Below, piece by piece: positions 10,829 through 18,470 of a DNA stretch of 64,000 nt. The stretch is from NCBI RefSeq assembly GCF_024363255.1, contig NZ_AP026070.1:930001-994000 (forward strand). Direction: 5' to 3'. A program made the position numbers and the translations under genes. The DNA comes from Shewanella sp. NFH-SH190041 (lineage in GTDB: Bacteria > Pseudomonadota > Gammaproteobacteria > Enterobacterales > Shewanellaceae). The notes under the pieces were generated by a model that saw only the letters and a program-made list of their open reading frames with translations, did not search any database and was not told where the DNA came from. How positions within the stretch are numbered: position 1 is the stretch's first letter; every line of letters begins with the position of its first letter.

Positions 10829-11812
10829 ATGAGTACCGCAGCCGAGACGATTATCAATTCAGTGATAGAGCTGACGGAGCAGCGACAGCTTAAGTCCCTG
10901 GCCGAGAGTTTAGTTTCTACCATGAAGCAGACTTTTTGCATTTCTGATGTTGCCTTCGTCAATGTTGATAGCAAAATTCATTTTCCAGTTAAGTTACTGC
11001 CAGGTGGTGATAAGTTTAATCACAGCACCATGCCAGACTGTGTCCGTCAGTGTATTGATGATAAAAGGCCGGTTGCGATTGAAGAAAATGGTAACTTTAT
11101 GGTTGCCGTGCCCATCTTGATGCAGGGCGCCGTTGTTAAGGTGCTTTGGGTGCAGGCGCCAGAGGCACTGAATGAACATCAGCAATTTATGCTACGCAGT
11201 TTTGCCCGTATTTATGAAAATTTTTTCAATATTGTGCTCGACAGTGAAACGGATAGCCTGACCGGACTATTAAATAAAAAGGCTTTCTATTCTCAGGTTG
11301 CGACAGCGATGGAGCAGGAGTCTGGCACTGTGCAATTGGCCGATAATGGGCATTCGGAACCTGGGTATTTTTGGTTGGTGATCTTTGATGTTGATAAGTT
11401 TAAAAAAATCAATGACACCTTTGGCCATCTCTATGGGGATGAAATTCTGTTGCTGGTGGCCAATACCATGGCGGAGATCTTTGATGAGTCAGATTTACTG
11501 TTCCGCTTCGGCGGCGATGAATTTGTGGTATTGATGTCGCCGCGAACCAAAGCTGAGGCAAGGGCGGTTTTACAAGGCTTTCAGCAGGCGATTGCAGGGA
11601 TTAAGAATGATAAATTATGGCAGGTGACCTGTTCTATGGGGGGGGTGAATGCTTCCGGGGCAGAGAACCCTTCTGATTTATTAGTACAGGCAGATCGCGC
11701 TTTATATTATGTGAAAGAACATGGCCGGGCACAGGTGGCTTTTTACTGTGATTTACTGGAACAGGGCGAATTAGCCAATGCACACTTCGATGATGATATA
11801 GAACTTTTTTAA
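10829..11812 (+). CDS. Diguanylate cyclase, GAF-like N-terminus plus GGDEF domain
   Basis: A soluble 327-residue protein. The C-terminal half carries LTGLLNKKAF and RFGGDEFVVL, with the intact GGDEF signature of enzymes that make cyclic di-GMP from two GTP. The N-terminal 150 residues have no membrane segment and resemble a small GAF-type sensor; the signal is unknown. The RxxD inhibitory site usually found just before GGDEF reads DESD here, so product inhibition is probably absent. The ATG at 10829 follows a near-perfect AGGAGGGGAG; an in-frame GTG 25 codons upstream is unsupported. The gene stands alone and ends in a terminator. Confidence 0.92.
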   Translation: MSTAAETIINSVIELTEQRQLKSLAESLVSTMKQTFCISDVAFVNVDSKIHFPVKLLPGGDKFNHSTMPDCVRQCIDDKRPVAIEENGNFMVAVPILMQGAVVKVLWVQAPEALNEHQQFMLRSFARIYENFFNIVLDSETDSLTGLLNKKAFYSQVATAMEQESGTVQLADNGHSEPGYFWLVIFDVDKFKKINDTFGHLYGDEILLLVANTMAEIFDESDLLFRFGGDEFVVLMSPRTKAEARAVLQGFQQAIAGIKNDKLWQVTCSMGGVNASGAENPSDLLVQADRALYYVKEHGRAQVAFYCDLLEQGELANAHFDDDIELF

Positions 11813-11855
11813 TTCGGATTACTGACTGTTAAATCAATATCGACTCAGCAGCCTT

Positions 11856-11880
11856 GCCGCCCATTTGGGCGGCTTTTTTT
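11856..11880 (+). terminator. Intrinsic terminator after the GGDEF gene
   Basis: GCCGCCC and GGGCGGC form a seven-base stem with loop ATTT, followed by seven T. Confidence 0.9.
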
Positions 11881-11934
11881 ATTGGGGTGAATTCAGCAAC
11901 TTGTTGAATGATTTTAATCTGAACAATAAATGAA

Positions 11935-11951
11935 ATGATAAGCGTTATTAT
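11935..11951 (+). promoter_or_regulatory. Possible Fur box upstream of the bacterioferritin pair
   Basis: ATGATAAGCGTTATTAT is an inverted A/T-rich sequence resembling the Fur operator core. It lies about 100 bases before the first bacterioferritin gene, where iron-dependent control is expected. The match is by eye only. Confidence 0.4.
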
Positions 11952-12047
11952 TATTCAAGATATTGAAAAATAACGCAAAGTTGATATGCGCATCACTTAT
12001 GGCTAAAGTGTTAATGTTGCATTTACGTTAATAATAAGGATATCACC

Positions 12048-12512
12048 ATGAAAGGGCATCCCAGTGTTATTGGTCAGCTCAATCAGATACTCACCTGTGA
12101 GCTGACCGCCATTAACCAGTATTTTCTCCATGCCAGAATGTTTCGAAATTGGGGTTTTGAGCAGCTCAATAGTGCTGAATATAAAAAATCGATTCAGGAT
12201 ATGAAGCATGCAGATAAGCTGATTGAACGGGTGCTGTTTCTTGAAGGGCTGCCTAATTTGCAGCAATTGGACAAAATTCATATTGGTGAACATCCGGCGG
12301 AAATGCTTGGTTGTGATAAATCCCAAATAACGCAGCAGATAGTCGTGCTTAAAGAGGCTATTCAGCACTGTGAATCGATGCAGGATTATGTCAGTCGGGA
12401 TTTACTGAATGATTTATTGGAAGATGAAGAGGCGCATCTTGATTGGCTGGAAGCTCAATTCGAGCTGATAGAGATGACAGGGATAGAAAATTATCTGCAG
12501 CGGCAGATATAG
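12048..12512 (+). CDS. bfr: Bacterioferritin, haem-type subunit with altered ferroxidase site
   Basis: A 154-residue ferritin-like subunit that assembles into the iron-storage shell. It starts MKGHPSVIGQLN and follows the E. coli Bfr sequence without gaps. Haem-ligand Met52, Glu18, His54, Glu127 and His130 are present. Two ferroxidase ligands are changed: position 51 is Asp rather than Glu, and position 94 is Ile rather than Glu. This subunit therefore probably binds haem but oxidises iron poorly. The next gene has the opposite pattern, which suggests a mixed shell. The genes are ten bases apart. Confidence 0.95.
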   Translation: MKGHPSVIGQLNQILTCELTAINQYFLHARMFRNWGFEQLNSAEYKKSIQDMKHADKLIERVLFLEGLPNLQQLDKIHIGEHPAEMLGCDKSQITQQIVVLKEAIQHCESMQDYVSRDLLNDLLEDEEAHLDWLEAQFELIEMTGIENYLQRQI

Positions 12513-12522
12513 GAGCTGAACG

Positions 12523-12993
12523 ATGAAAGGTAACAGTGAAATTATTGCCGCCCTGAACCGGCTACTGACAAATGAGCTTTCAGCAATGGATCAGTATTTT
12601 GTACATGCCAGAATGTATGACGATTGGGGATTAAATGCGCTATTTGAACGGATAAACCATGAATCTGATGACGAGCGTATGCATGCATCTAAGCTCATTG
12701 AGCGTATTCTATTTTTGGAAGGTAAGCCGGATGTTGCCAGTCGGGCTCCCTTATCCATTGGCTCCAATCCTCAGGAAATGTTACATAACGATCTGCAGTA
12801 TGAATATAAAGTGGCTGATGATTTACGCGAAGTGATCGCTTTGTGTGAGAGCAAAGGTGATTATCAAACCCGTGAAATATTGCAGGTCTTGTTGGAGGAG
12901 ACTGAGGCTGATCATATGTACTGGCTGGAAAAACAGTTAGGGCTGATTGAAAAAATTGGCTTGGGTAACTATTTGCAGTCGAAGATGGGATAG
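12523..12993 (+). CDS. bfr: Bacterioferritin, ferroxidase-competent subunit lacking the haem Met
   Basis: A 156-residue second bacterioferritin. Glu18, Glu51, His54, Glu94 and a C-terminal ExxH pair (Glu128, His131, one residue later than in E. coli) form a full diiron ferroxidase site. The haem-binding Met52 position is Arg. This is the complement of the upstream subunit, as in the two-subunit bacterioferritins known from Neisseria and Pseudomonas. TAGGAGCTGAACG before the ATG is a good ribosome site. The last codons and stop lie in the first unit of a short tandem duplication. Confidence 0.95.
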   Translation: MKGNSEIIAALNRLLTNELSAMDQYFVHARMYDDWGLNALFERINHESDDERMHASKLIERILFLEGKPDVASRAPLSIGSNPQEMLHNDLQYEYKVADDLREVIALCESKGDYQTREILQVLLEETEADHMYWLEKQLGLIEKIGLGNYLQSKMG

Positions 12994-13018
12994 TCTTGCA
13001 GTCGCAGATGGGGTAGTC
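12973..13018 (+). repeat. 23-base tandem duplication covering the end of the second bfr
   Basis: Bases 12973-12995 and 12996-13018 are the same 23-base unit, with two mismatches. The first unit contains the last codons and stop of the gene. The second is non-coding. Confidence 0.9.
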
Positions 13019-13094
13019 ACTGGTGCCGTGATGGCTTTTAATACTGCTTGATAACTGTTTTTTTATACAGTATCTTTTGCCAGTAGGAGGCACT

Positions 13095-14162
13095 GTGCAA
13101 AAGATTATTCACGTCGATATGGACTGTTATTACGCCGCAGTGGAAATGCGCGATAACCCTGATTTATGGGGTAAGCCGCTAGCGGTTGGTGGGCGGCGGG
13201 AGCGGCGCGGCGTAATCAGTACTTGTAATTATGAAGCGCGCCGTTTTGGTGTGCGCAGTGCCATGGCCTCCGCCTATGCATTACGTCTCTGTCCGGATTT
13301 AATTTTGGTACCGGGGCGTATGGATGTCTATAAGCAGGTTTCTGCCCAAATCAGGGCTATTTTTCAACGCTACACCTCGCTGATTGAGCCATTATCACTG
13401 GATGAGGCTTATCTTGATGTGACTCAATGTCAGTTTCACCAAGGATCCGCAACCCGGATTGCGGCTGCCATCCGGGCTGATATTCTGGCAGAAACAGGGT
13501 TGACTGCTTCTGCTGGGATTGCGCCAGTAAAATTTTTGGCCAAGGTCGCTTCCGATCTGAATAAACCCAATGGTCAGTATGTGATCCCCCCTGATGCCGT
13601 AGCGCAGTTTGTAAAAACCTTGCCGCTTGGCAAAATTCCTGGGGTTGGGCGGGTTACCGGGGAAAAACTGGCAGCTATGGGCTTACATAATTGTGAGGAT
13701 GTCCAACAGGTAGACCGTATTATGCTACTTAACCGTTTTGGTAAGTTTGGTGAGCTGTTGTGGCAACGTGCCCATGGGGTTGATCCTAGAAGCGTCAGTC
13801 CTGACCGGATCAGAAAATCGGTTGGGGTAGAAACAACTTTGGCGCAAGATATCAGTACCTTGGCTCAGGCTGGCAGGGTAATGGACAAATTGATCCCAGA
13901 ATTATCGGCGCGGATGGCGAAGGGAGCCTCCGGGCGACAAATTCATAAGCAGGTGGTTAAACTTAAATTTGATGATTTTAAACAAACGACCATAGAGCAG
14001 CGTAGCGATATGTTATCGGTCAGTCTGTTTCAGACGTTATTATCCCAAGCAATGCAGCGGGCTGATGGGCGCGGGATCCGGTTAGTCGGTATATCTGTTG
14101 GTTTGGCCGATACGCCAGGTCAAGGGGAAGAACAAGGGATGCAATTGGATTTGGCACTATAA
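13095..14162 (+). CDS. dinB: DNA polymerase IV (Y family)
   Basis: DinB is the error-prone translesion polymerase. The start is a GTG at 13095 with AGGAGG four bases before it, giving 355 residues and the family N-terminus [18 protein letters not shown]. Catalytic Asp8, Asp103 and Glu104 (SLDEAYLD) are present, and Tyr13 occupies the steric-gate position. The helix-hairpin-helix stretch ([13 protein letters not shown]) and the little-finger region follow. I do not see a clear LexA box just upstream. The C-terminus ends LDLAL, a plausible beta-clamp binding tail (QLxLxL type). Confidence 0.97.
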   Translation: MQKIIHVDMDCYYAAVEMRDNPDLWGKPLAVGGRRERRGVISTCNYEARRFGVRSAMASAYALRLCPDLILVPGRMDVYKQVSAQIRAIFQRYTSLIEPLSLDEAYLDVTQCQFHQGSATRIAAAIRADILAETGLTASAGIAPVKFLAKVASDLNKPNGQYVIPPDAVAQFVKTLPLGKIPGVGRVTGEKLAAMGLHNCEDVQQVDRIMLLNRFGKFGELLWQRAHGVDPRSVSPDRIRKSVGVETTLAQDISTLAQAGRVMDKLIPELSARMAKGASGRQIHKQVVKLKFDDFKQTTIEQRSDMLSVSLFQTLLSQAMQRADGRGIRLVGISVGLADTPGQGEEQGMQLDLAL

Positions 14163-14424
14163 GGTTATCAGGCTGATATTATCGGTGTTTTTGGGCCACA
14201 TTATCTCGCAATCTCACTTTATCCCATTGTTTTATTGATTAATTTATAATCCTTGCATTGTTACTTTTACCCATTCAGTGAAGATTTATGCTCCATAAAG
14301 CACTTTACCGTTTTTACTATGGTTTATGGGGCGTTAGGGGCAATATGCTTAGATAGCAGGGCCTATGTGAAGCCATCGTATTGAACTCTTTTTTGAATGG
14401 CATGACTATGTCAGGACATGCGCA
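14163..14424. other. Non-coding gap between dinB and a convergent membrane gene
   Basis: CCATAAA near 14292 and TTTATGG near 14323 can pair. A 22-codon ATG ORF starts at 14289 inside this stretch, with only a weak ribosome site, so I do not call it a gene. No good terminator is visible. Confidence 0.3.
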
Positions 14425-14829
14425 TTATTTTAAGAGCGATGTTATCTGCTTTTTTGTGTTATCAGCCGGAGTGGTTGTTAGCCGTCGCTGACAGTTATAG
14501 ATATTGATAGCCATAAAGACCAAAATTGCCGAAATTACCGCACTGATAATATGATGCAATACCAGATGAGCTAAAATAAACTCCGGCAGTTGGCTAAAGC
14601 TACTGAGCATAAATAGTTTGATTAACATAGAGGTATATACCAGTAGGTGTAGCCCTATCGCCGTGAGAAACAGCCGGTGGAATTTACGGCGGATTTGCGA
14701 GGTTATTTTTCCTAATCTGATACGACAAACTAACCAGCCGGCCATTGCGGCTGTAATCGTCGTCATCCCCATACCGAGTAGAGATAGTTTAATCACAATT
14801 AGGGCGATAATAGATAGCAACAGCAGCAT
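14425..14829 (-). CDS. Small membrane protein of unknown function, about four helices
   Basis: I do not recognise this protein. Starting at the ATG at 14829, which has GGAG six bases upstream, it is 134 residues, with about four hydrophobic segments separated by short basic loops (CRIRLGKITSQIRRKFHR) and a polar C-terminal tail. Histidines cluster in LAHLVLHHIIS inside a helix, which could bind a metal or haem, but this is speculation. It is transcribed towards dinB and followed upstream by a long non-coding gap. A TTG five codons further upstream is in frame but unneeded. Confidence 0.6.
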   Translation of the reverse strand: MLLLLSIIALIVIKLSLLGMGMTTITAAMAGWLVCRIRLGKITSQIRRKFHRLFLTAIGLHLLVYTSMLIKLFMLSSFSQLPEFILAHLVLHHIISAVISAILVFMAINIYNCQRRLTTTPADNTKKQITSLLK

Positions 14830-15092
14830 GGCAACTCCACACAAAGGTTCTGGACAGTAAAAGGTTATGGTTTAAGTAATTGGCTAAGGTTTTGTTAGCC
14901 GTATTTGTTTAAGCTAGCCAATACTGACATAAAGTCGGCTGATTTAGATAAGAGGTCGTTTGGGATAAAAAATTGCTAAAGGATAAAGCAATTATTTGAC
15001 CGAATAAAACTGACAATGTTCAGATTACTTTTTTGTTCAGTATATTGTGATTCGAGCTAGGACTGAAATATCGCTTAGGGTTGATTGTTCTT

Positions 15093-15142
15093 GTATTCGC
15101 TTTGCTGTATTCGCCTTGTTGTATTCGTGATGCTGTATTCAG
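15093..15142 (+). repeat. 14-base degenerate tandem repeat, about 3.5 units
   Basis: Units start with GTATTCG at 15093, 15107 and 15121, and a partial unit GTATTCAG starts at 15135. The second half of each unit varies (CTTTGCT, CCTTGTT, TGATGCT). Confidence 0.85.
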
Positions 15143-15189
15143 TGGATTATTAATTTGACGTCCAGGGACTGAAACTGGCTTCAGGGCTT

Positions 15190-15304
15190 CCTTTCTGCTG
15201 AGTGATTAGCTTATCTGATGGCACAACGACATATCAAAGCCTCTGTCTGGTATAAAACACCTTTAAATCGCTACAAAAACAAACTTAAAAGGTCAACAGA
15301 CCTT
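15190..15304 (+). repeat. Dispersed repeat, copy A (3' part)
   Basis: Closely similar to 38456-38572 and in part to 30971-31050. The shared core reads ATCAAAGCCTCTG, then TATAAA, AAATCGCT, CAAAAACAAACTT and GGTCAACAGACC, the last a small hairpin. A 34-codon ORF (15218-15322) with a frame matching copy C runs through it. I treat it as repeat rather than gene. Confidence 0.8.
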
Positions 15305-15632
15305 AATAACATTCATCGTTAGCAATGATTATTCCTCAGTGGATGGAGAATATTGGCTAAGTAAGGTAATAAGTCATTTCTTGTCATAAAATCACGCGCT
15401 AACACAAAGGATAAAGCAAAGTGAGGAAGCAAACGTCCGTGGTGTTAAAACGATATGATGGAAAATTCATTTTATCTGTGAGGGTCTGCAGAGAAAGCGA
15501 GAGCTAGGCTAAACTTTTTCCCGGTGACTGGCTCTAGAGTGATGGGGTCAACTTTTGTCCCTCATGCTGGGGCTTAGCCGGGGATGTCTCCGGTTTATCT
15601 GTTATTTGGTTACAGGATAAGGAGATTTTTTC

Positions 15633-16076
15633 ATGAAGATTGTCCGTGCCACGCATCAGCATATTGAGCTGGTGGCCTCATTATTTGATCAATATCGCGT
15701 GTTTTATCAATGCCACAGTGATTTAGCGCTTGCTCGGCATTTTATTGCAGAGCGTATCGAGCATCATGAGTCAGTGATTTTTTTGGCGATGGAAGGTGAA
15801 CAGGCTGTGGGATTTACCTAACTTTACCCCTCTTTTTGTTCATTGGAAGCGGCTAAAATTTTTGTACTGTATGATTTGTTTGTGGCTCCCTCTGCACGCA
15901 AGCAGGGCGTCGCTATCCAACTAATGAATACTGCTCGAGATTATGCCCGTGAAGATGGGGCTAAGCGCCTAGATTTAGACACCCATGAAACCAATATTGC
16001 CGGGCAACATCTGTACGAAAAATTAGGTTACAAACGGGTATTGGATGATTTTATTGCCTATTCCCTTTGGCTTTAG
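15633..16076 (+). pseudogene. GNAT-family acetyltransferase broken by one in-frame stop
   Basis: The first 62 codons (MKIVRATHQHIELVASLFDQ) end in TAA at 15819-15821. The same frame continues without shift through LYPSFCSLEAAKIFVLYDLFV, then APSARKQGVAIQLMNTARDYA with the acetyl-CoA binding RxxGxA-type loop, and ends in LYEKLGYKRV. Restoring one base (TAA from CAA, giving GFTQLYPSF) would make an intact GNAT protein of about 147 residues. AAGGAG precedes the ATG. Readthrough or a sequencing error cannot be excluded. Confidence 0.88.
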
Positions 16077-16092
16077 TTATCCATGGGGACAT

Positions 16093-16122
16093 AAAAAAGC
16101 CATCGGTTAGGATGGCTTTTTT
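16093..16122. terminator. Bidirectional terminator between the GNAT remnant and pepD
   Basis: AAAAAAGCCATC and GATGGCTTTTTT are complementary around a six-base loop, so both strands have a T tail. Confidence 0.9.
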
Positions 16123-16156
16123 GATCTATTCGGGATGGTTACCGAAGGTCGTTATA

Positions 16157-17611
16157 TCAGGCTTTGGCCGGAATACGTTTGAGTACTTCTAGCATGAGAT
16201 CCCAATAATGCCCTACGGTGGCAATATTCACCATTTCATCAGGGCTGTGAGGGAAGCGGATAGTTGGGCCAACAGAGACCATATCCATCAGCGGATAAGG
16301 CTTTTTAAAGAGGCCGCATTCTAGGCCCGCATGGATCACCATAATATCTGGCGCTTTATGGTACATATCCTGATAGGTATCACGCACGATAGCCATAATT
16401 TCTGAGCTGTTGTCCGGTTTCCAGCCTGGGTAGGCTCCGCTGAGTTGCAGCTTGCCGTCAGTCAGAGAGACCAGTGCGGCTAAACGTCCTTCAAGCTCTT
16501 CTCGGCCGGTATCGATCAGGGAGCGAATCAGGCACAGCAAGGTGGCTTCATTGTCAGACAGGCTAACTACCCCTAAGTTAAGGGAGGTTTCTACTACGCC
16601 TTCTACTTCATCGCTCATGCGCATTACCCCGTTAGGGCAAGCGTGCATCAGGGCAATAAATTGTTGTTGTGCAGTGCTGGTCATCACTTTTTGTGGCATA
16701 TCAGCCGGTACCAGTGTCAGGGTGACATCAGCATCTGCACTGGCCAGTTCAGCAGATAAGATTTGCTGATAGGTTGCCAGATCGGCTTGCAGTTGTGGCA
16801 AATGCTCTGACGCAATCACGAAGCGGCAGCTTGCTTCACGTGGGATAGCATTACGCAAAGTACCCCCCGTAAATCCAGCTAACTGGAGCTGTTGCCCATG
16901 GCCAAACAGGAAACGGGCCAATAGTTTGTTGGCATTACCACGACCTAAGTGAATATTCACCCCGGAGTGGCCACCTTTCAGACCGGACAGCTTCAGCTCA
17001 AAGGCTTGTGCTTGAGGCGCTGCATCAGTCCAGCTTAGTGGCAGATTAATCGCGGCATCCACTCCACCGGCACAACCCATGTAGATTTCACCTTCCTGCT
17101 CAGAATCGGTGTTGATTAGAATATCGGCCTGCAGTTTGCCTGCTTCTAAGCCAAAGGCACCGGTCATGCCAGCTTCTTCATCTATGGTCAACAGTACTTC
17201 TAATGGACCGTGGGCAATATCAGTGCTGCCGAGCAGTGCAAGCGCTGAGGCCATACCGATACCATTATCAGCACCTAATGTTGTGCCCGTTGCTTTAACC
17301 CAATCGCCATCAATGCGAGGCATAATTGCATCGGTTTCAAAGTTGTGGACTTTGTCATCGTTTTTCTGCGGCACCATATCTAGGTGAGCCTGAATGGCGA
17401 CGGTTTTGCGGTTTTCCATGCCAGCGGTGGCAGGTTTACGGATGATAAGGTTACCAACCCGGTCAGCTTCTACATCCAGCCCTTTTTCTTTTGCCCAAGC
17501 TTGGATATGAGCACTGAGTGCAGCTTCATGTTTAGATGGATGAGGAATTGCACAGATTTGATCAAACCACTGCCACAGTGGCTGAGGATATAGTTGTGTG
17601 ATAGTTGTCAC
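16157..17611 (-). CDS. pepD: Aminoacyl-histidine dipeptidase (peptidase D)
   Basis: PepD is a cytosolic M20-family zinc dipeptidase that splits Xaa-His and other dipeptides. I take the GTG at 17611, which has GGGAG seven bases upstream, giving 484 residues (MTTITQLYPQPLWQWFDQIC), close to the E. coli length of 485. The metal-site blocks AIQAHLDMVPQ, TTLGADNGIGMA and LTIDEEAGMTGAFGL are all present, as is the C-terminal VIHAGLECGLF. It is a single-gene unit, convergent with the GNAT remnant. Confidence 0.97.
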   Translation of the reverse strand: MTTITQLYPQPLWQWFDQICAIPHPSKHEAALSAHIQAWAKEKGLDVEADRVGNLIIRKPATAGMENRKTVAIQAHLDMVPQKNDDKVHNFETDAIMPRIDGDWVKATGTTLGADNGIGMASALALLGSTDIAHGPLEVLLTIDEEAGMTGAFGLEAGKLQADILINTDSEQEGEIYMGCAGGVDAAINLPLSWTDAAPQAQAFELKLSGLKGGHSGVNIHLGRGNANKLLARFLFGHGQQLQLAGFTGGTLRNAIPREASCRFVIASEHLPQLQADLATYQQILSAELASADADVTLTLVPADMPQKVMTSTAQQQFIALMHACPNGVMRMSDEVEGVVETSLNLGVVSLSDNEATLLCLIRSLIDTGREELEGRLAALVSLTDGKLQLSGAYPGWKPDNSSEIMAIVRDTYQDMYHKAPDIMVIHAGLECGLFKKPYPLMDMVSVGPTIRFPHSPDEMVNIATVGHYWDLMLEVLKRIPAKA

Positions 17612-17971
17612 TGGAAACTCCCTTAAATAAAGGACCTTGAGGTAATTGCTTCCGAGTGTATCACAGAGTTGATGGGGCAAAATGCTGTTTGCTTGCGGGC
17701 TTGACGCAAGTTGTCAGCGAAACTTTCCAGGTGGTGATAAAAGCAGCAATGGAATGTATTGGGGATGTTTTATGGGTCAAAAAATTGCTGCGAGCTGGCA
17801 AGCAATTGTGTAACACGGTTTTCGCCGACAACATTTTTACGGCAAACTTTCAGTTTTACTTTCAGTTTATCTAAATTTGTTTTTTACTAGGCAAGATTCG
17901 ATTAAAAAGTATGCTTATTTGGTAATAAAATTACATTAAAACTGAAAATTGAAAAAAATTGGCCGTAATAC
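17612..17971. other. Non-coding gap upstream of pepD
   Basis: About 360 bases that should hold the pepD promoter on the minus strand. I see no reliable ORF; a 72-codon frame here lacks a ribosome site and any recognisable sequence. The right part becomes very A/T rich. Confidence 0.4.
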
Positions 17972-17999
17972 TTGTAATAAAATAACGGATATGTAGAAT
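17972..17999 (+). promoter_or_regulatory. Sigma-70-type promoter for the structured RNA unit
   Basis: TTGTAA at 17972-17977 and TAGAAT at 17994-17999 are separated by 16 bases in A/T-rich DNA. Transcription would start near 18005, at the base of the first hairpin. Confidence 0.6.
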
Positions 18000-18106
18000 A
18001 GTCAACGTTCGCTAAGCCCGGGTGGGTTTAGCCATCTCTAGTCAATCCAGGATGGATATCCTCTCCAGGGAAATGAGTGACAAGTTGTCTCTACGGATAT
18101 GAGAAC

Positions 18107-18151
18107 CTCTAGTTCCAGGGAACCGAGCCAAGCTTCACTAGAGTGATTTTT
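18107..18151 (+). terminator. Possible internal terminator ahead of the 30-codon ORF
   Basis: The branched stem CTCTAG...CTAGAG is followed after three bases by TTTTTT. It lies between the structured 5' region and the ORF, where a switchable terminator would sit. The stem is short, so this is tentative. Confidence 0.35.
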
Positions 18152-18178
18152 TACAACTTTGATCGGAGTAAAGACATT

Positions 18179-18271
18179 ATGCCTTACCAAGCAATGAAAA
18201 GTTTTTATTGGCAAAACACCTGGTTTGATGCTCGTGTTTTACGTGGTGGTATTTTCACCATGCCAGTTTAA
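18179..18271 (+). CDS. 30-residue peptide, possible leader peptide
   Basis: ATG at 18179 with CGGAG ten bases upstream. The peptide begins MPYQAMK, continues with an aromatic-rich core SFYWQNTWFDAR and ends in TMPV. A hairpin starts six bases after the stop and a terminator lies 170 bases later, the layout of peptide-controlled attenuators. The core recalls the C-terminal SFDFHFFNAR of SpeFL, the ornithine-sensing leader peptide of speF, but no ornithine decarboxylase gene follows. The similarity is short and could be chance. There is no signal peptide. Unknown function. Confidence 0.5.
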   Translation: MPYQAMKSFYWQNTWFDARVLRGGIFTMPV

Positions 18272-18443
18272 GGGCTGAAGCTACCCCTACTTAAGTAGTT
18301 TCATCATCCATCAACCTTTGTATCACCCTTTGGGTGTGTTTATGACTAACAAGTGTCTTCGGTAACTGACCTTTATCGGAGCAGATTTGACCAGCTAGCG
18401 CGGTAATCTATTTCCCTTCCAGGAATGCTTGATATATGTCTTT

Positions 18444-18470
18444 GCCTGCTCAGTGAGCAGGCTTTTTTTT
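18444..18470 (+). terminator. Strong intrinsic terminator of the structured RNA unit
   Basis: GCCTGCTC and GAGCAGGC form an eight-base stem with loop AGT, followed by eight T. Confidence 0.95.

Larger units (their letters stand above)
14830..15632. other. Long non-coding gap with repeats
   Basis: About 800 bases without a supported gene. It holds a 14-base tandem repeat (15093-15142) and a partial copy of a dispersed repeat (15190-15304), listed separately. The rest shows many stop codons in all frames and no RNA gene I can name. Confidence 0.5.
18004..18470 (+). ncRNA. Structured leader-like or small-protein RNA of unknown family
   Basis: A self-contained unit running from a promoter to an intrinsic terminator, about 465 bases. 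Hairpins visible in order: 18011-18032 (GCTAAGCCC with GGGTTTAGC); 18045-18057, ATCCA and TGGAT closing on a GGA loop; 18107-18143, CTCTAG with CTAGAG enclosing GTTCC/GGAAC; 18277-18302, GAAGCTAC with GTAGTTTC just after the ORF stop; 18324-18336, CACCC with GGGTG; and the terminator. A 30-codon ORF occupies the middle. I cannot assign it to a known RNA class. It could be a peptide leader, a small-protein mRNA with a sensing 5' region, or a dual-function RNA. Confidence 0.55.

Noticed and set aside
17656..17874. 72-codon plus-strand ORF upstream of pepD
   Set aside because: No ribosome site, no recognisable sequence, and it lies across the expected pepD promoter.
18179..18271. TnaC tryptophanase leader peptide
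   Set aside because: Trp and a near-terminal Pro are present, but the required Trp-to-Asp and Trp-to-Pro spacing does not fit, and no tnaA follows.
18004..18470. CsrB/RsmZ-type regulatory RNA
   Set aside because: The 5' half has a few GGA motifs, one in a perfect loop. CsrB-type RNAs carry many such motifs throughout, whereas here the middle is a coding ORF with none.
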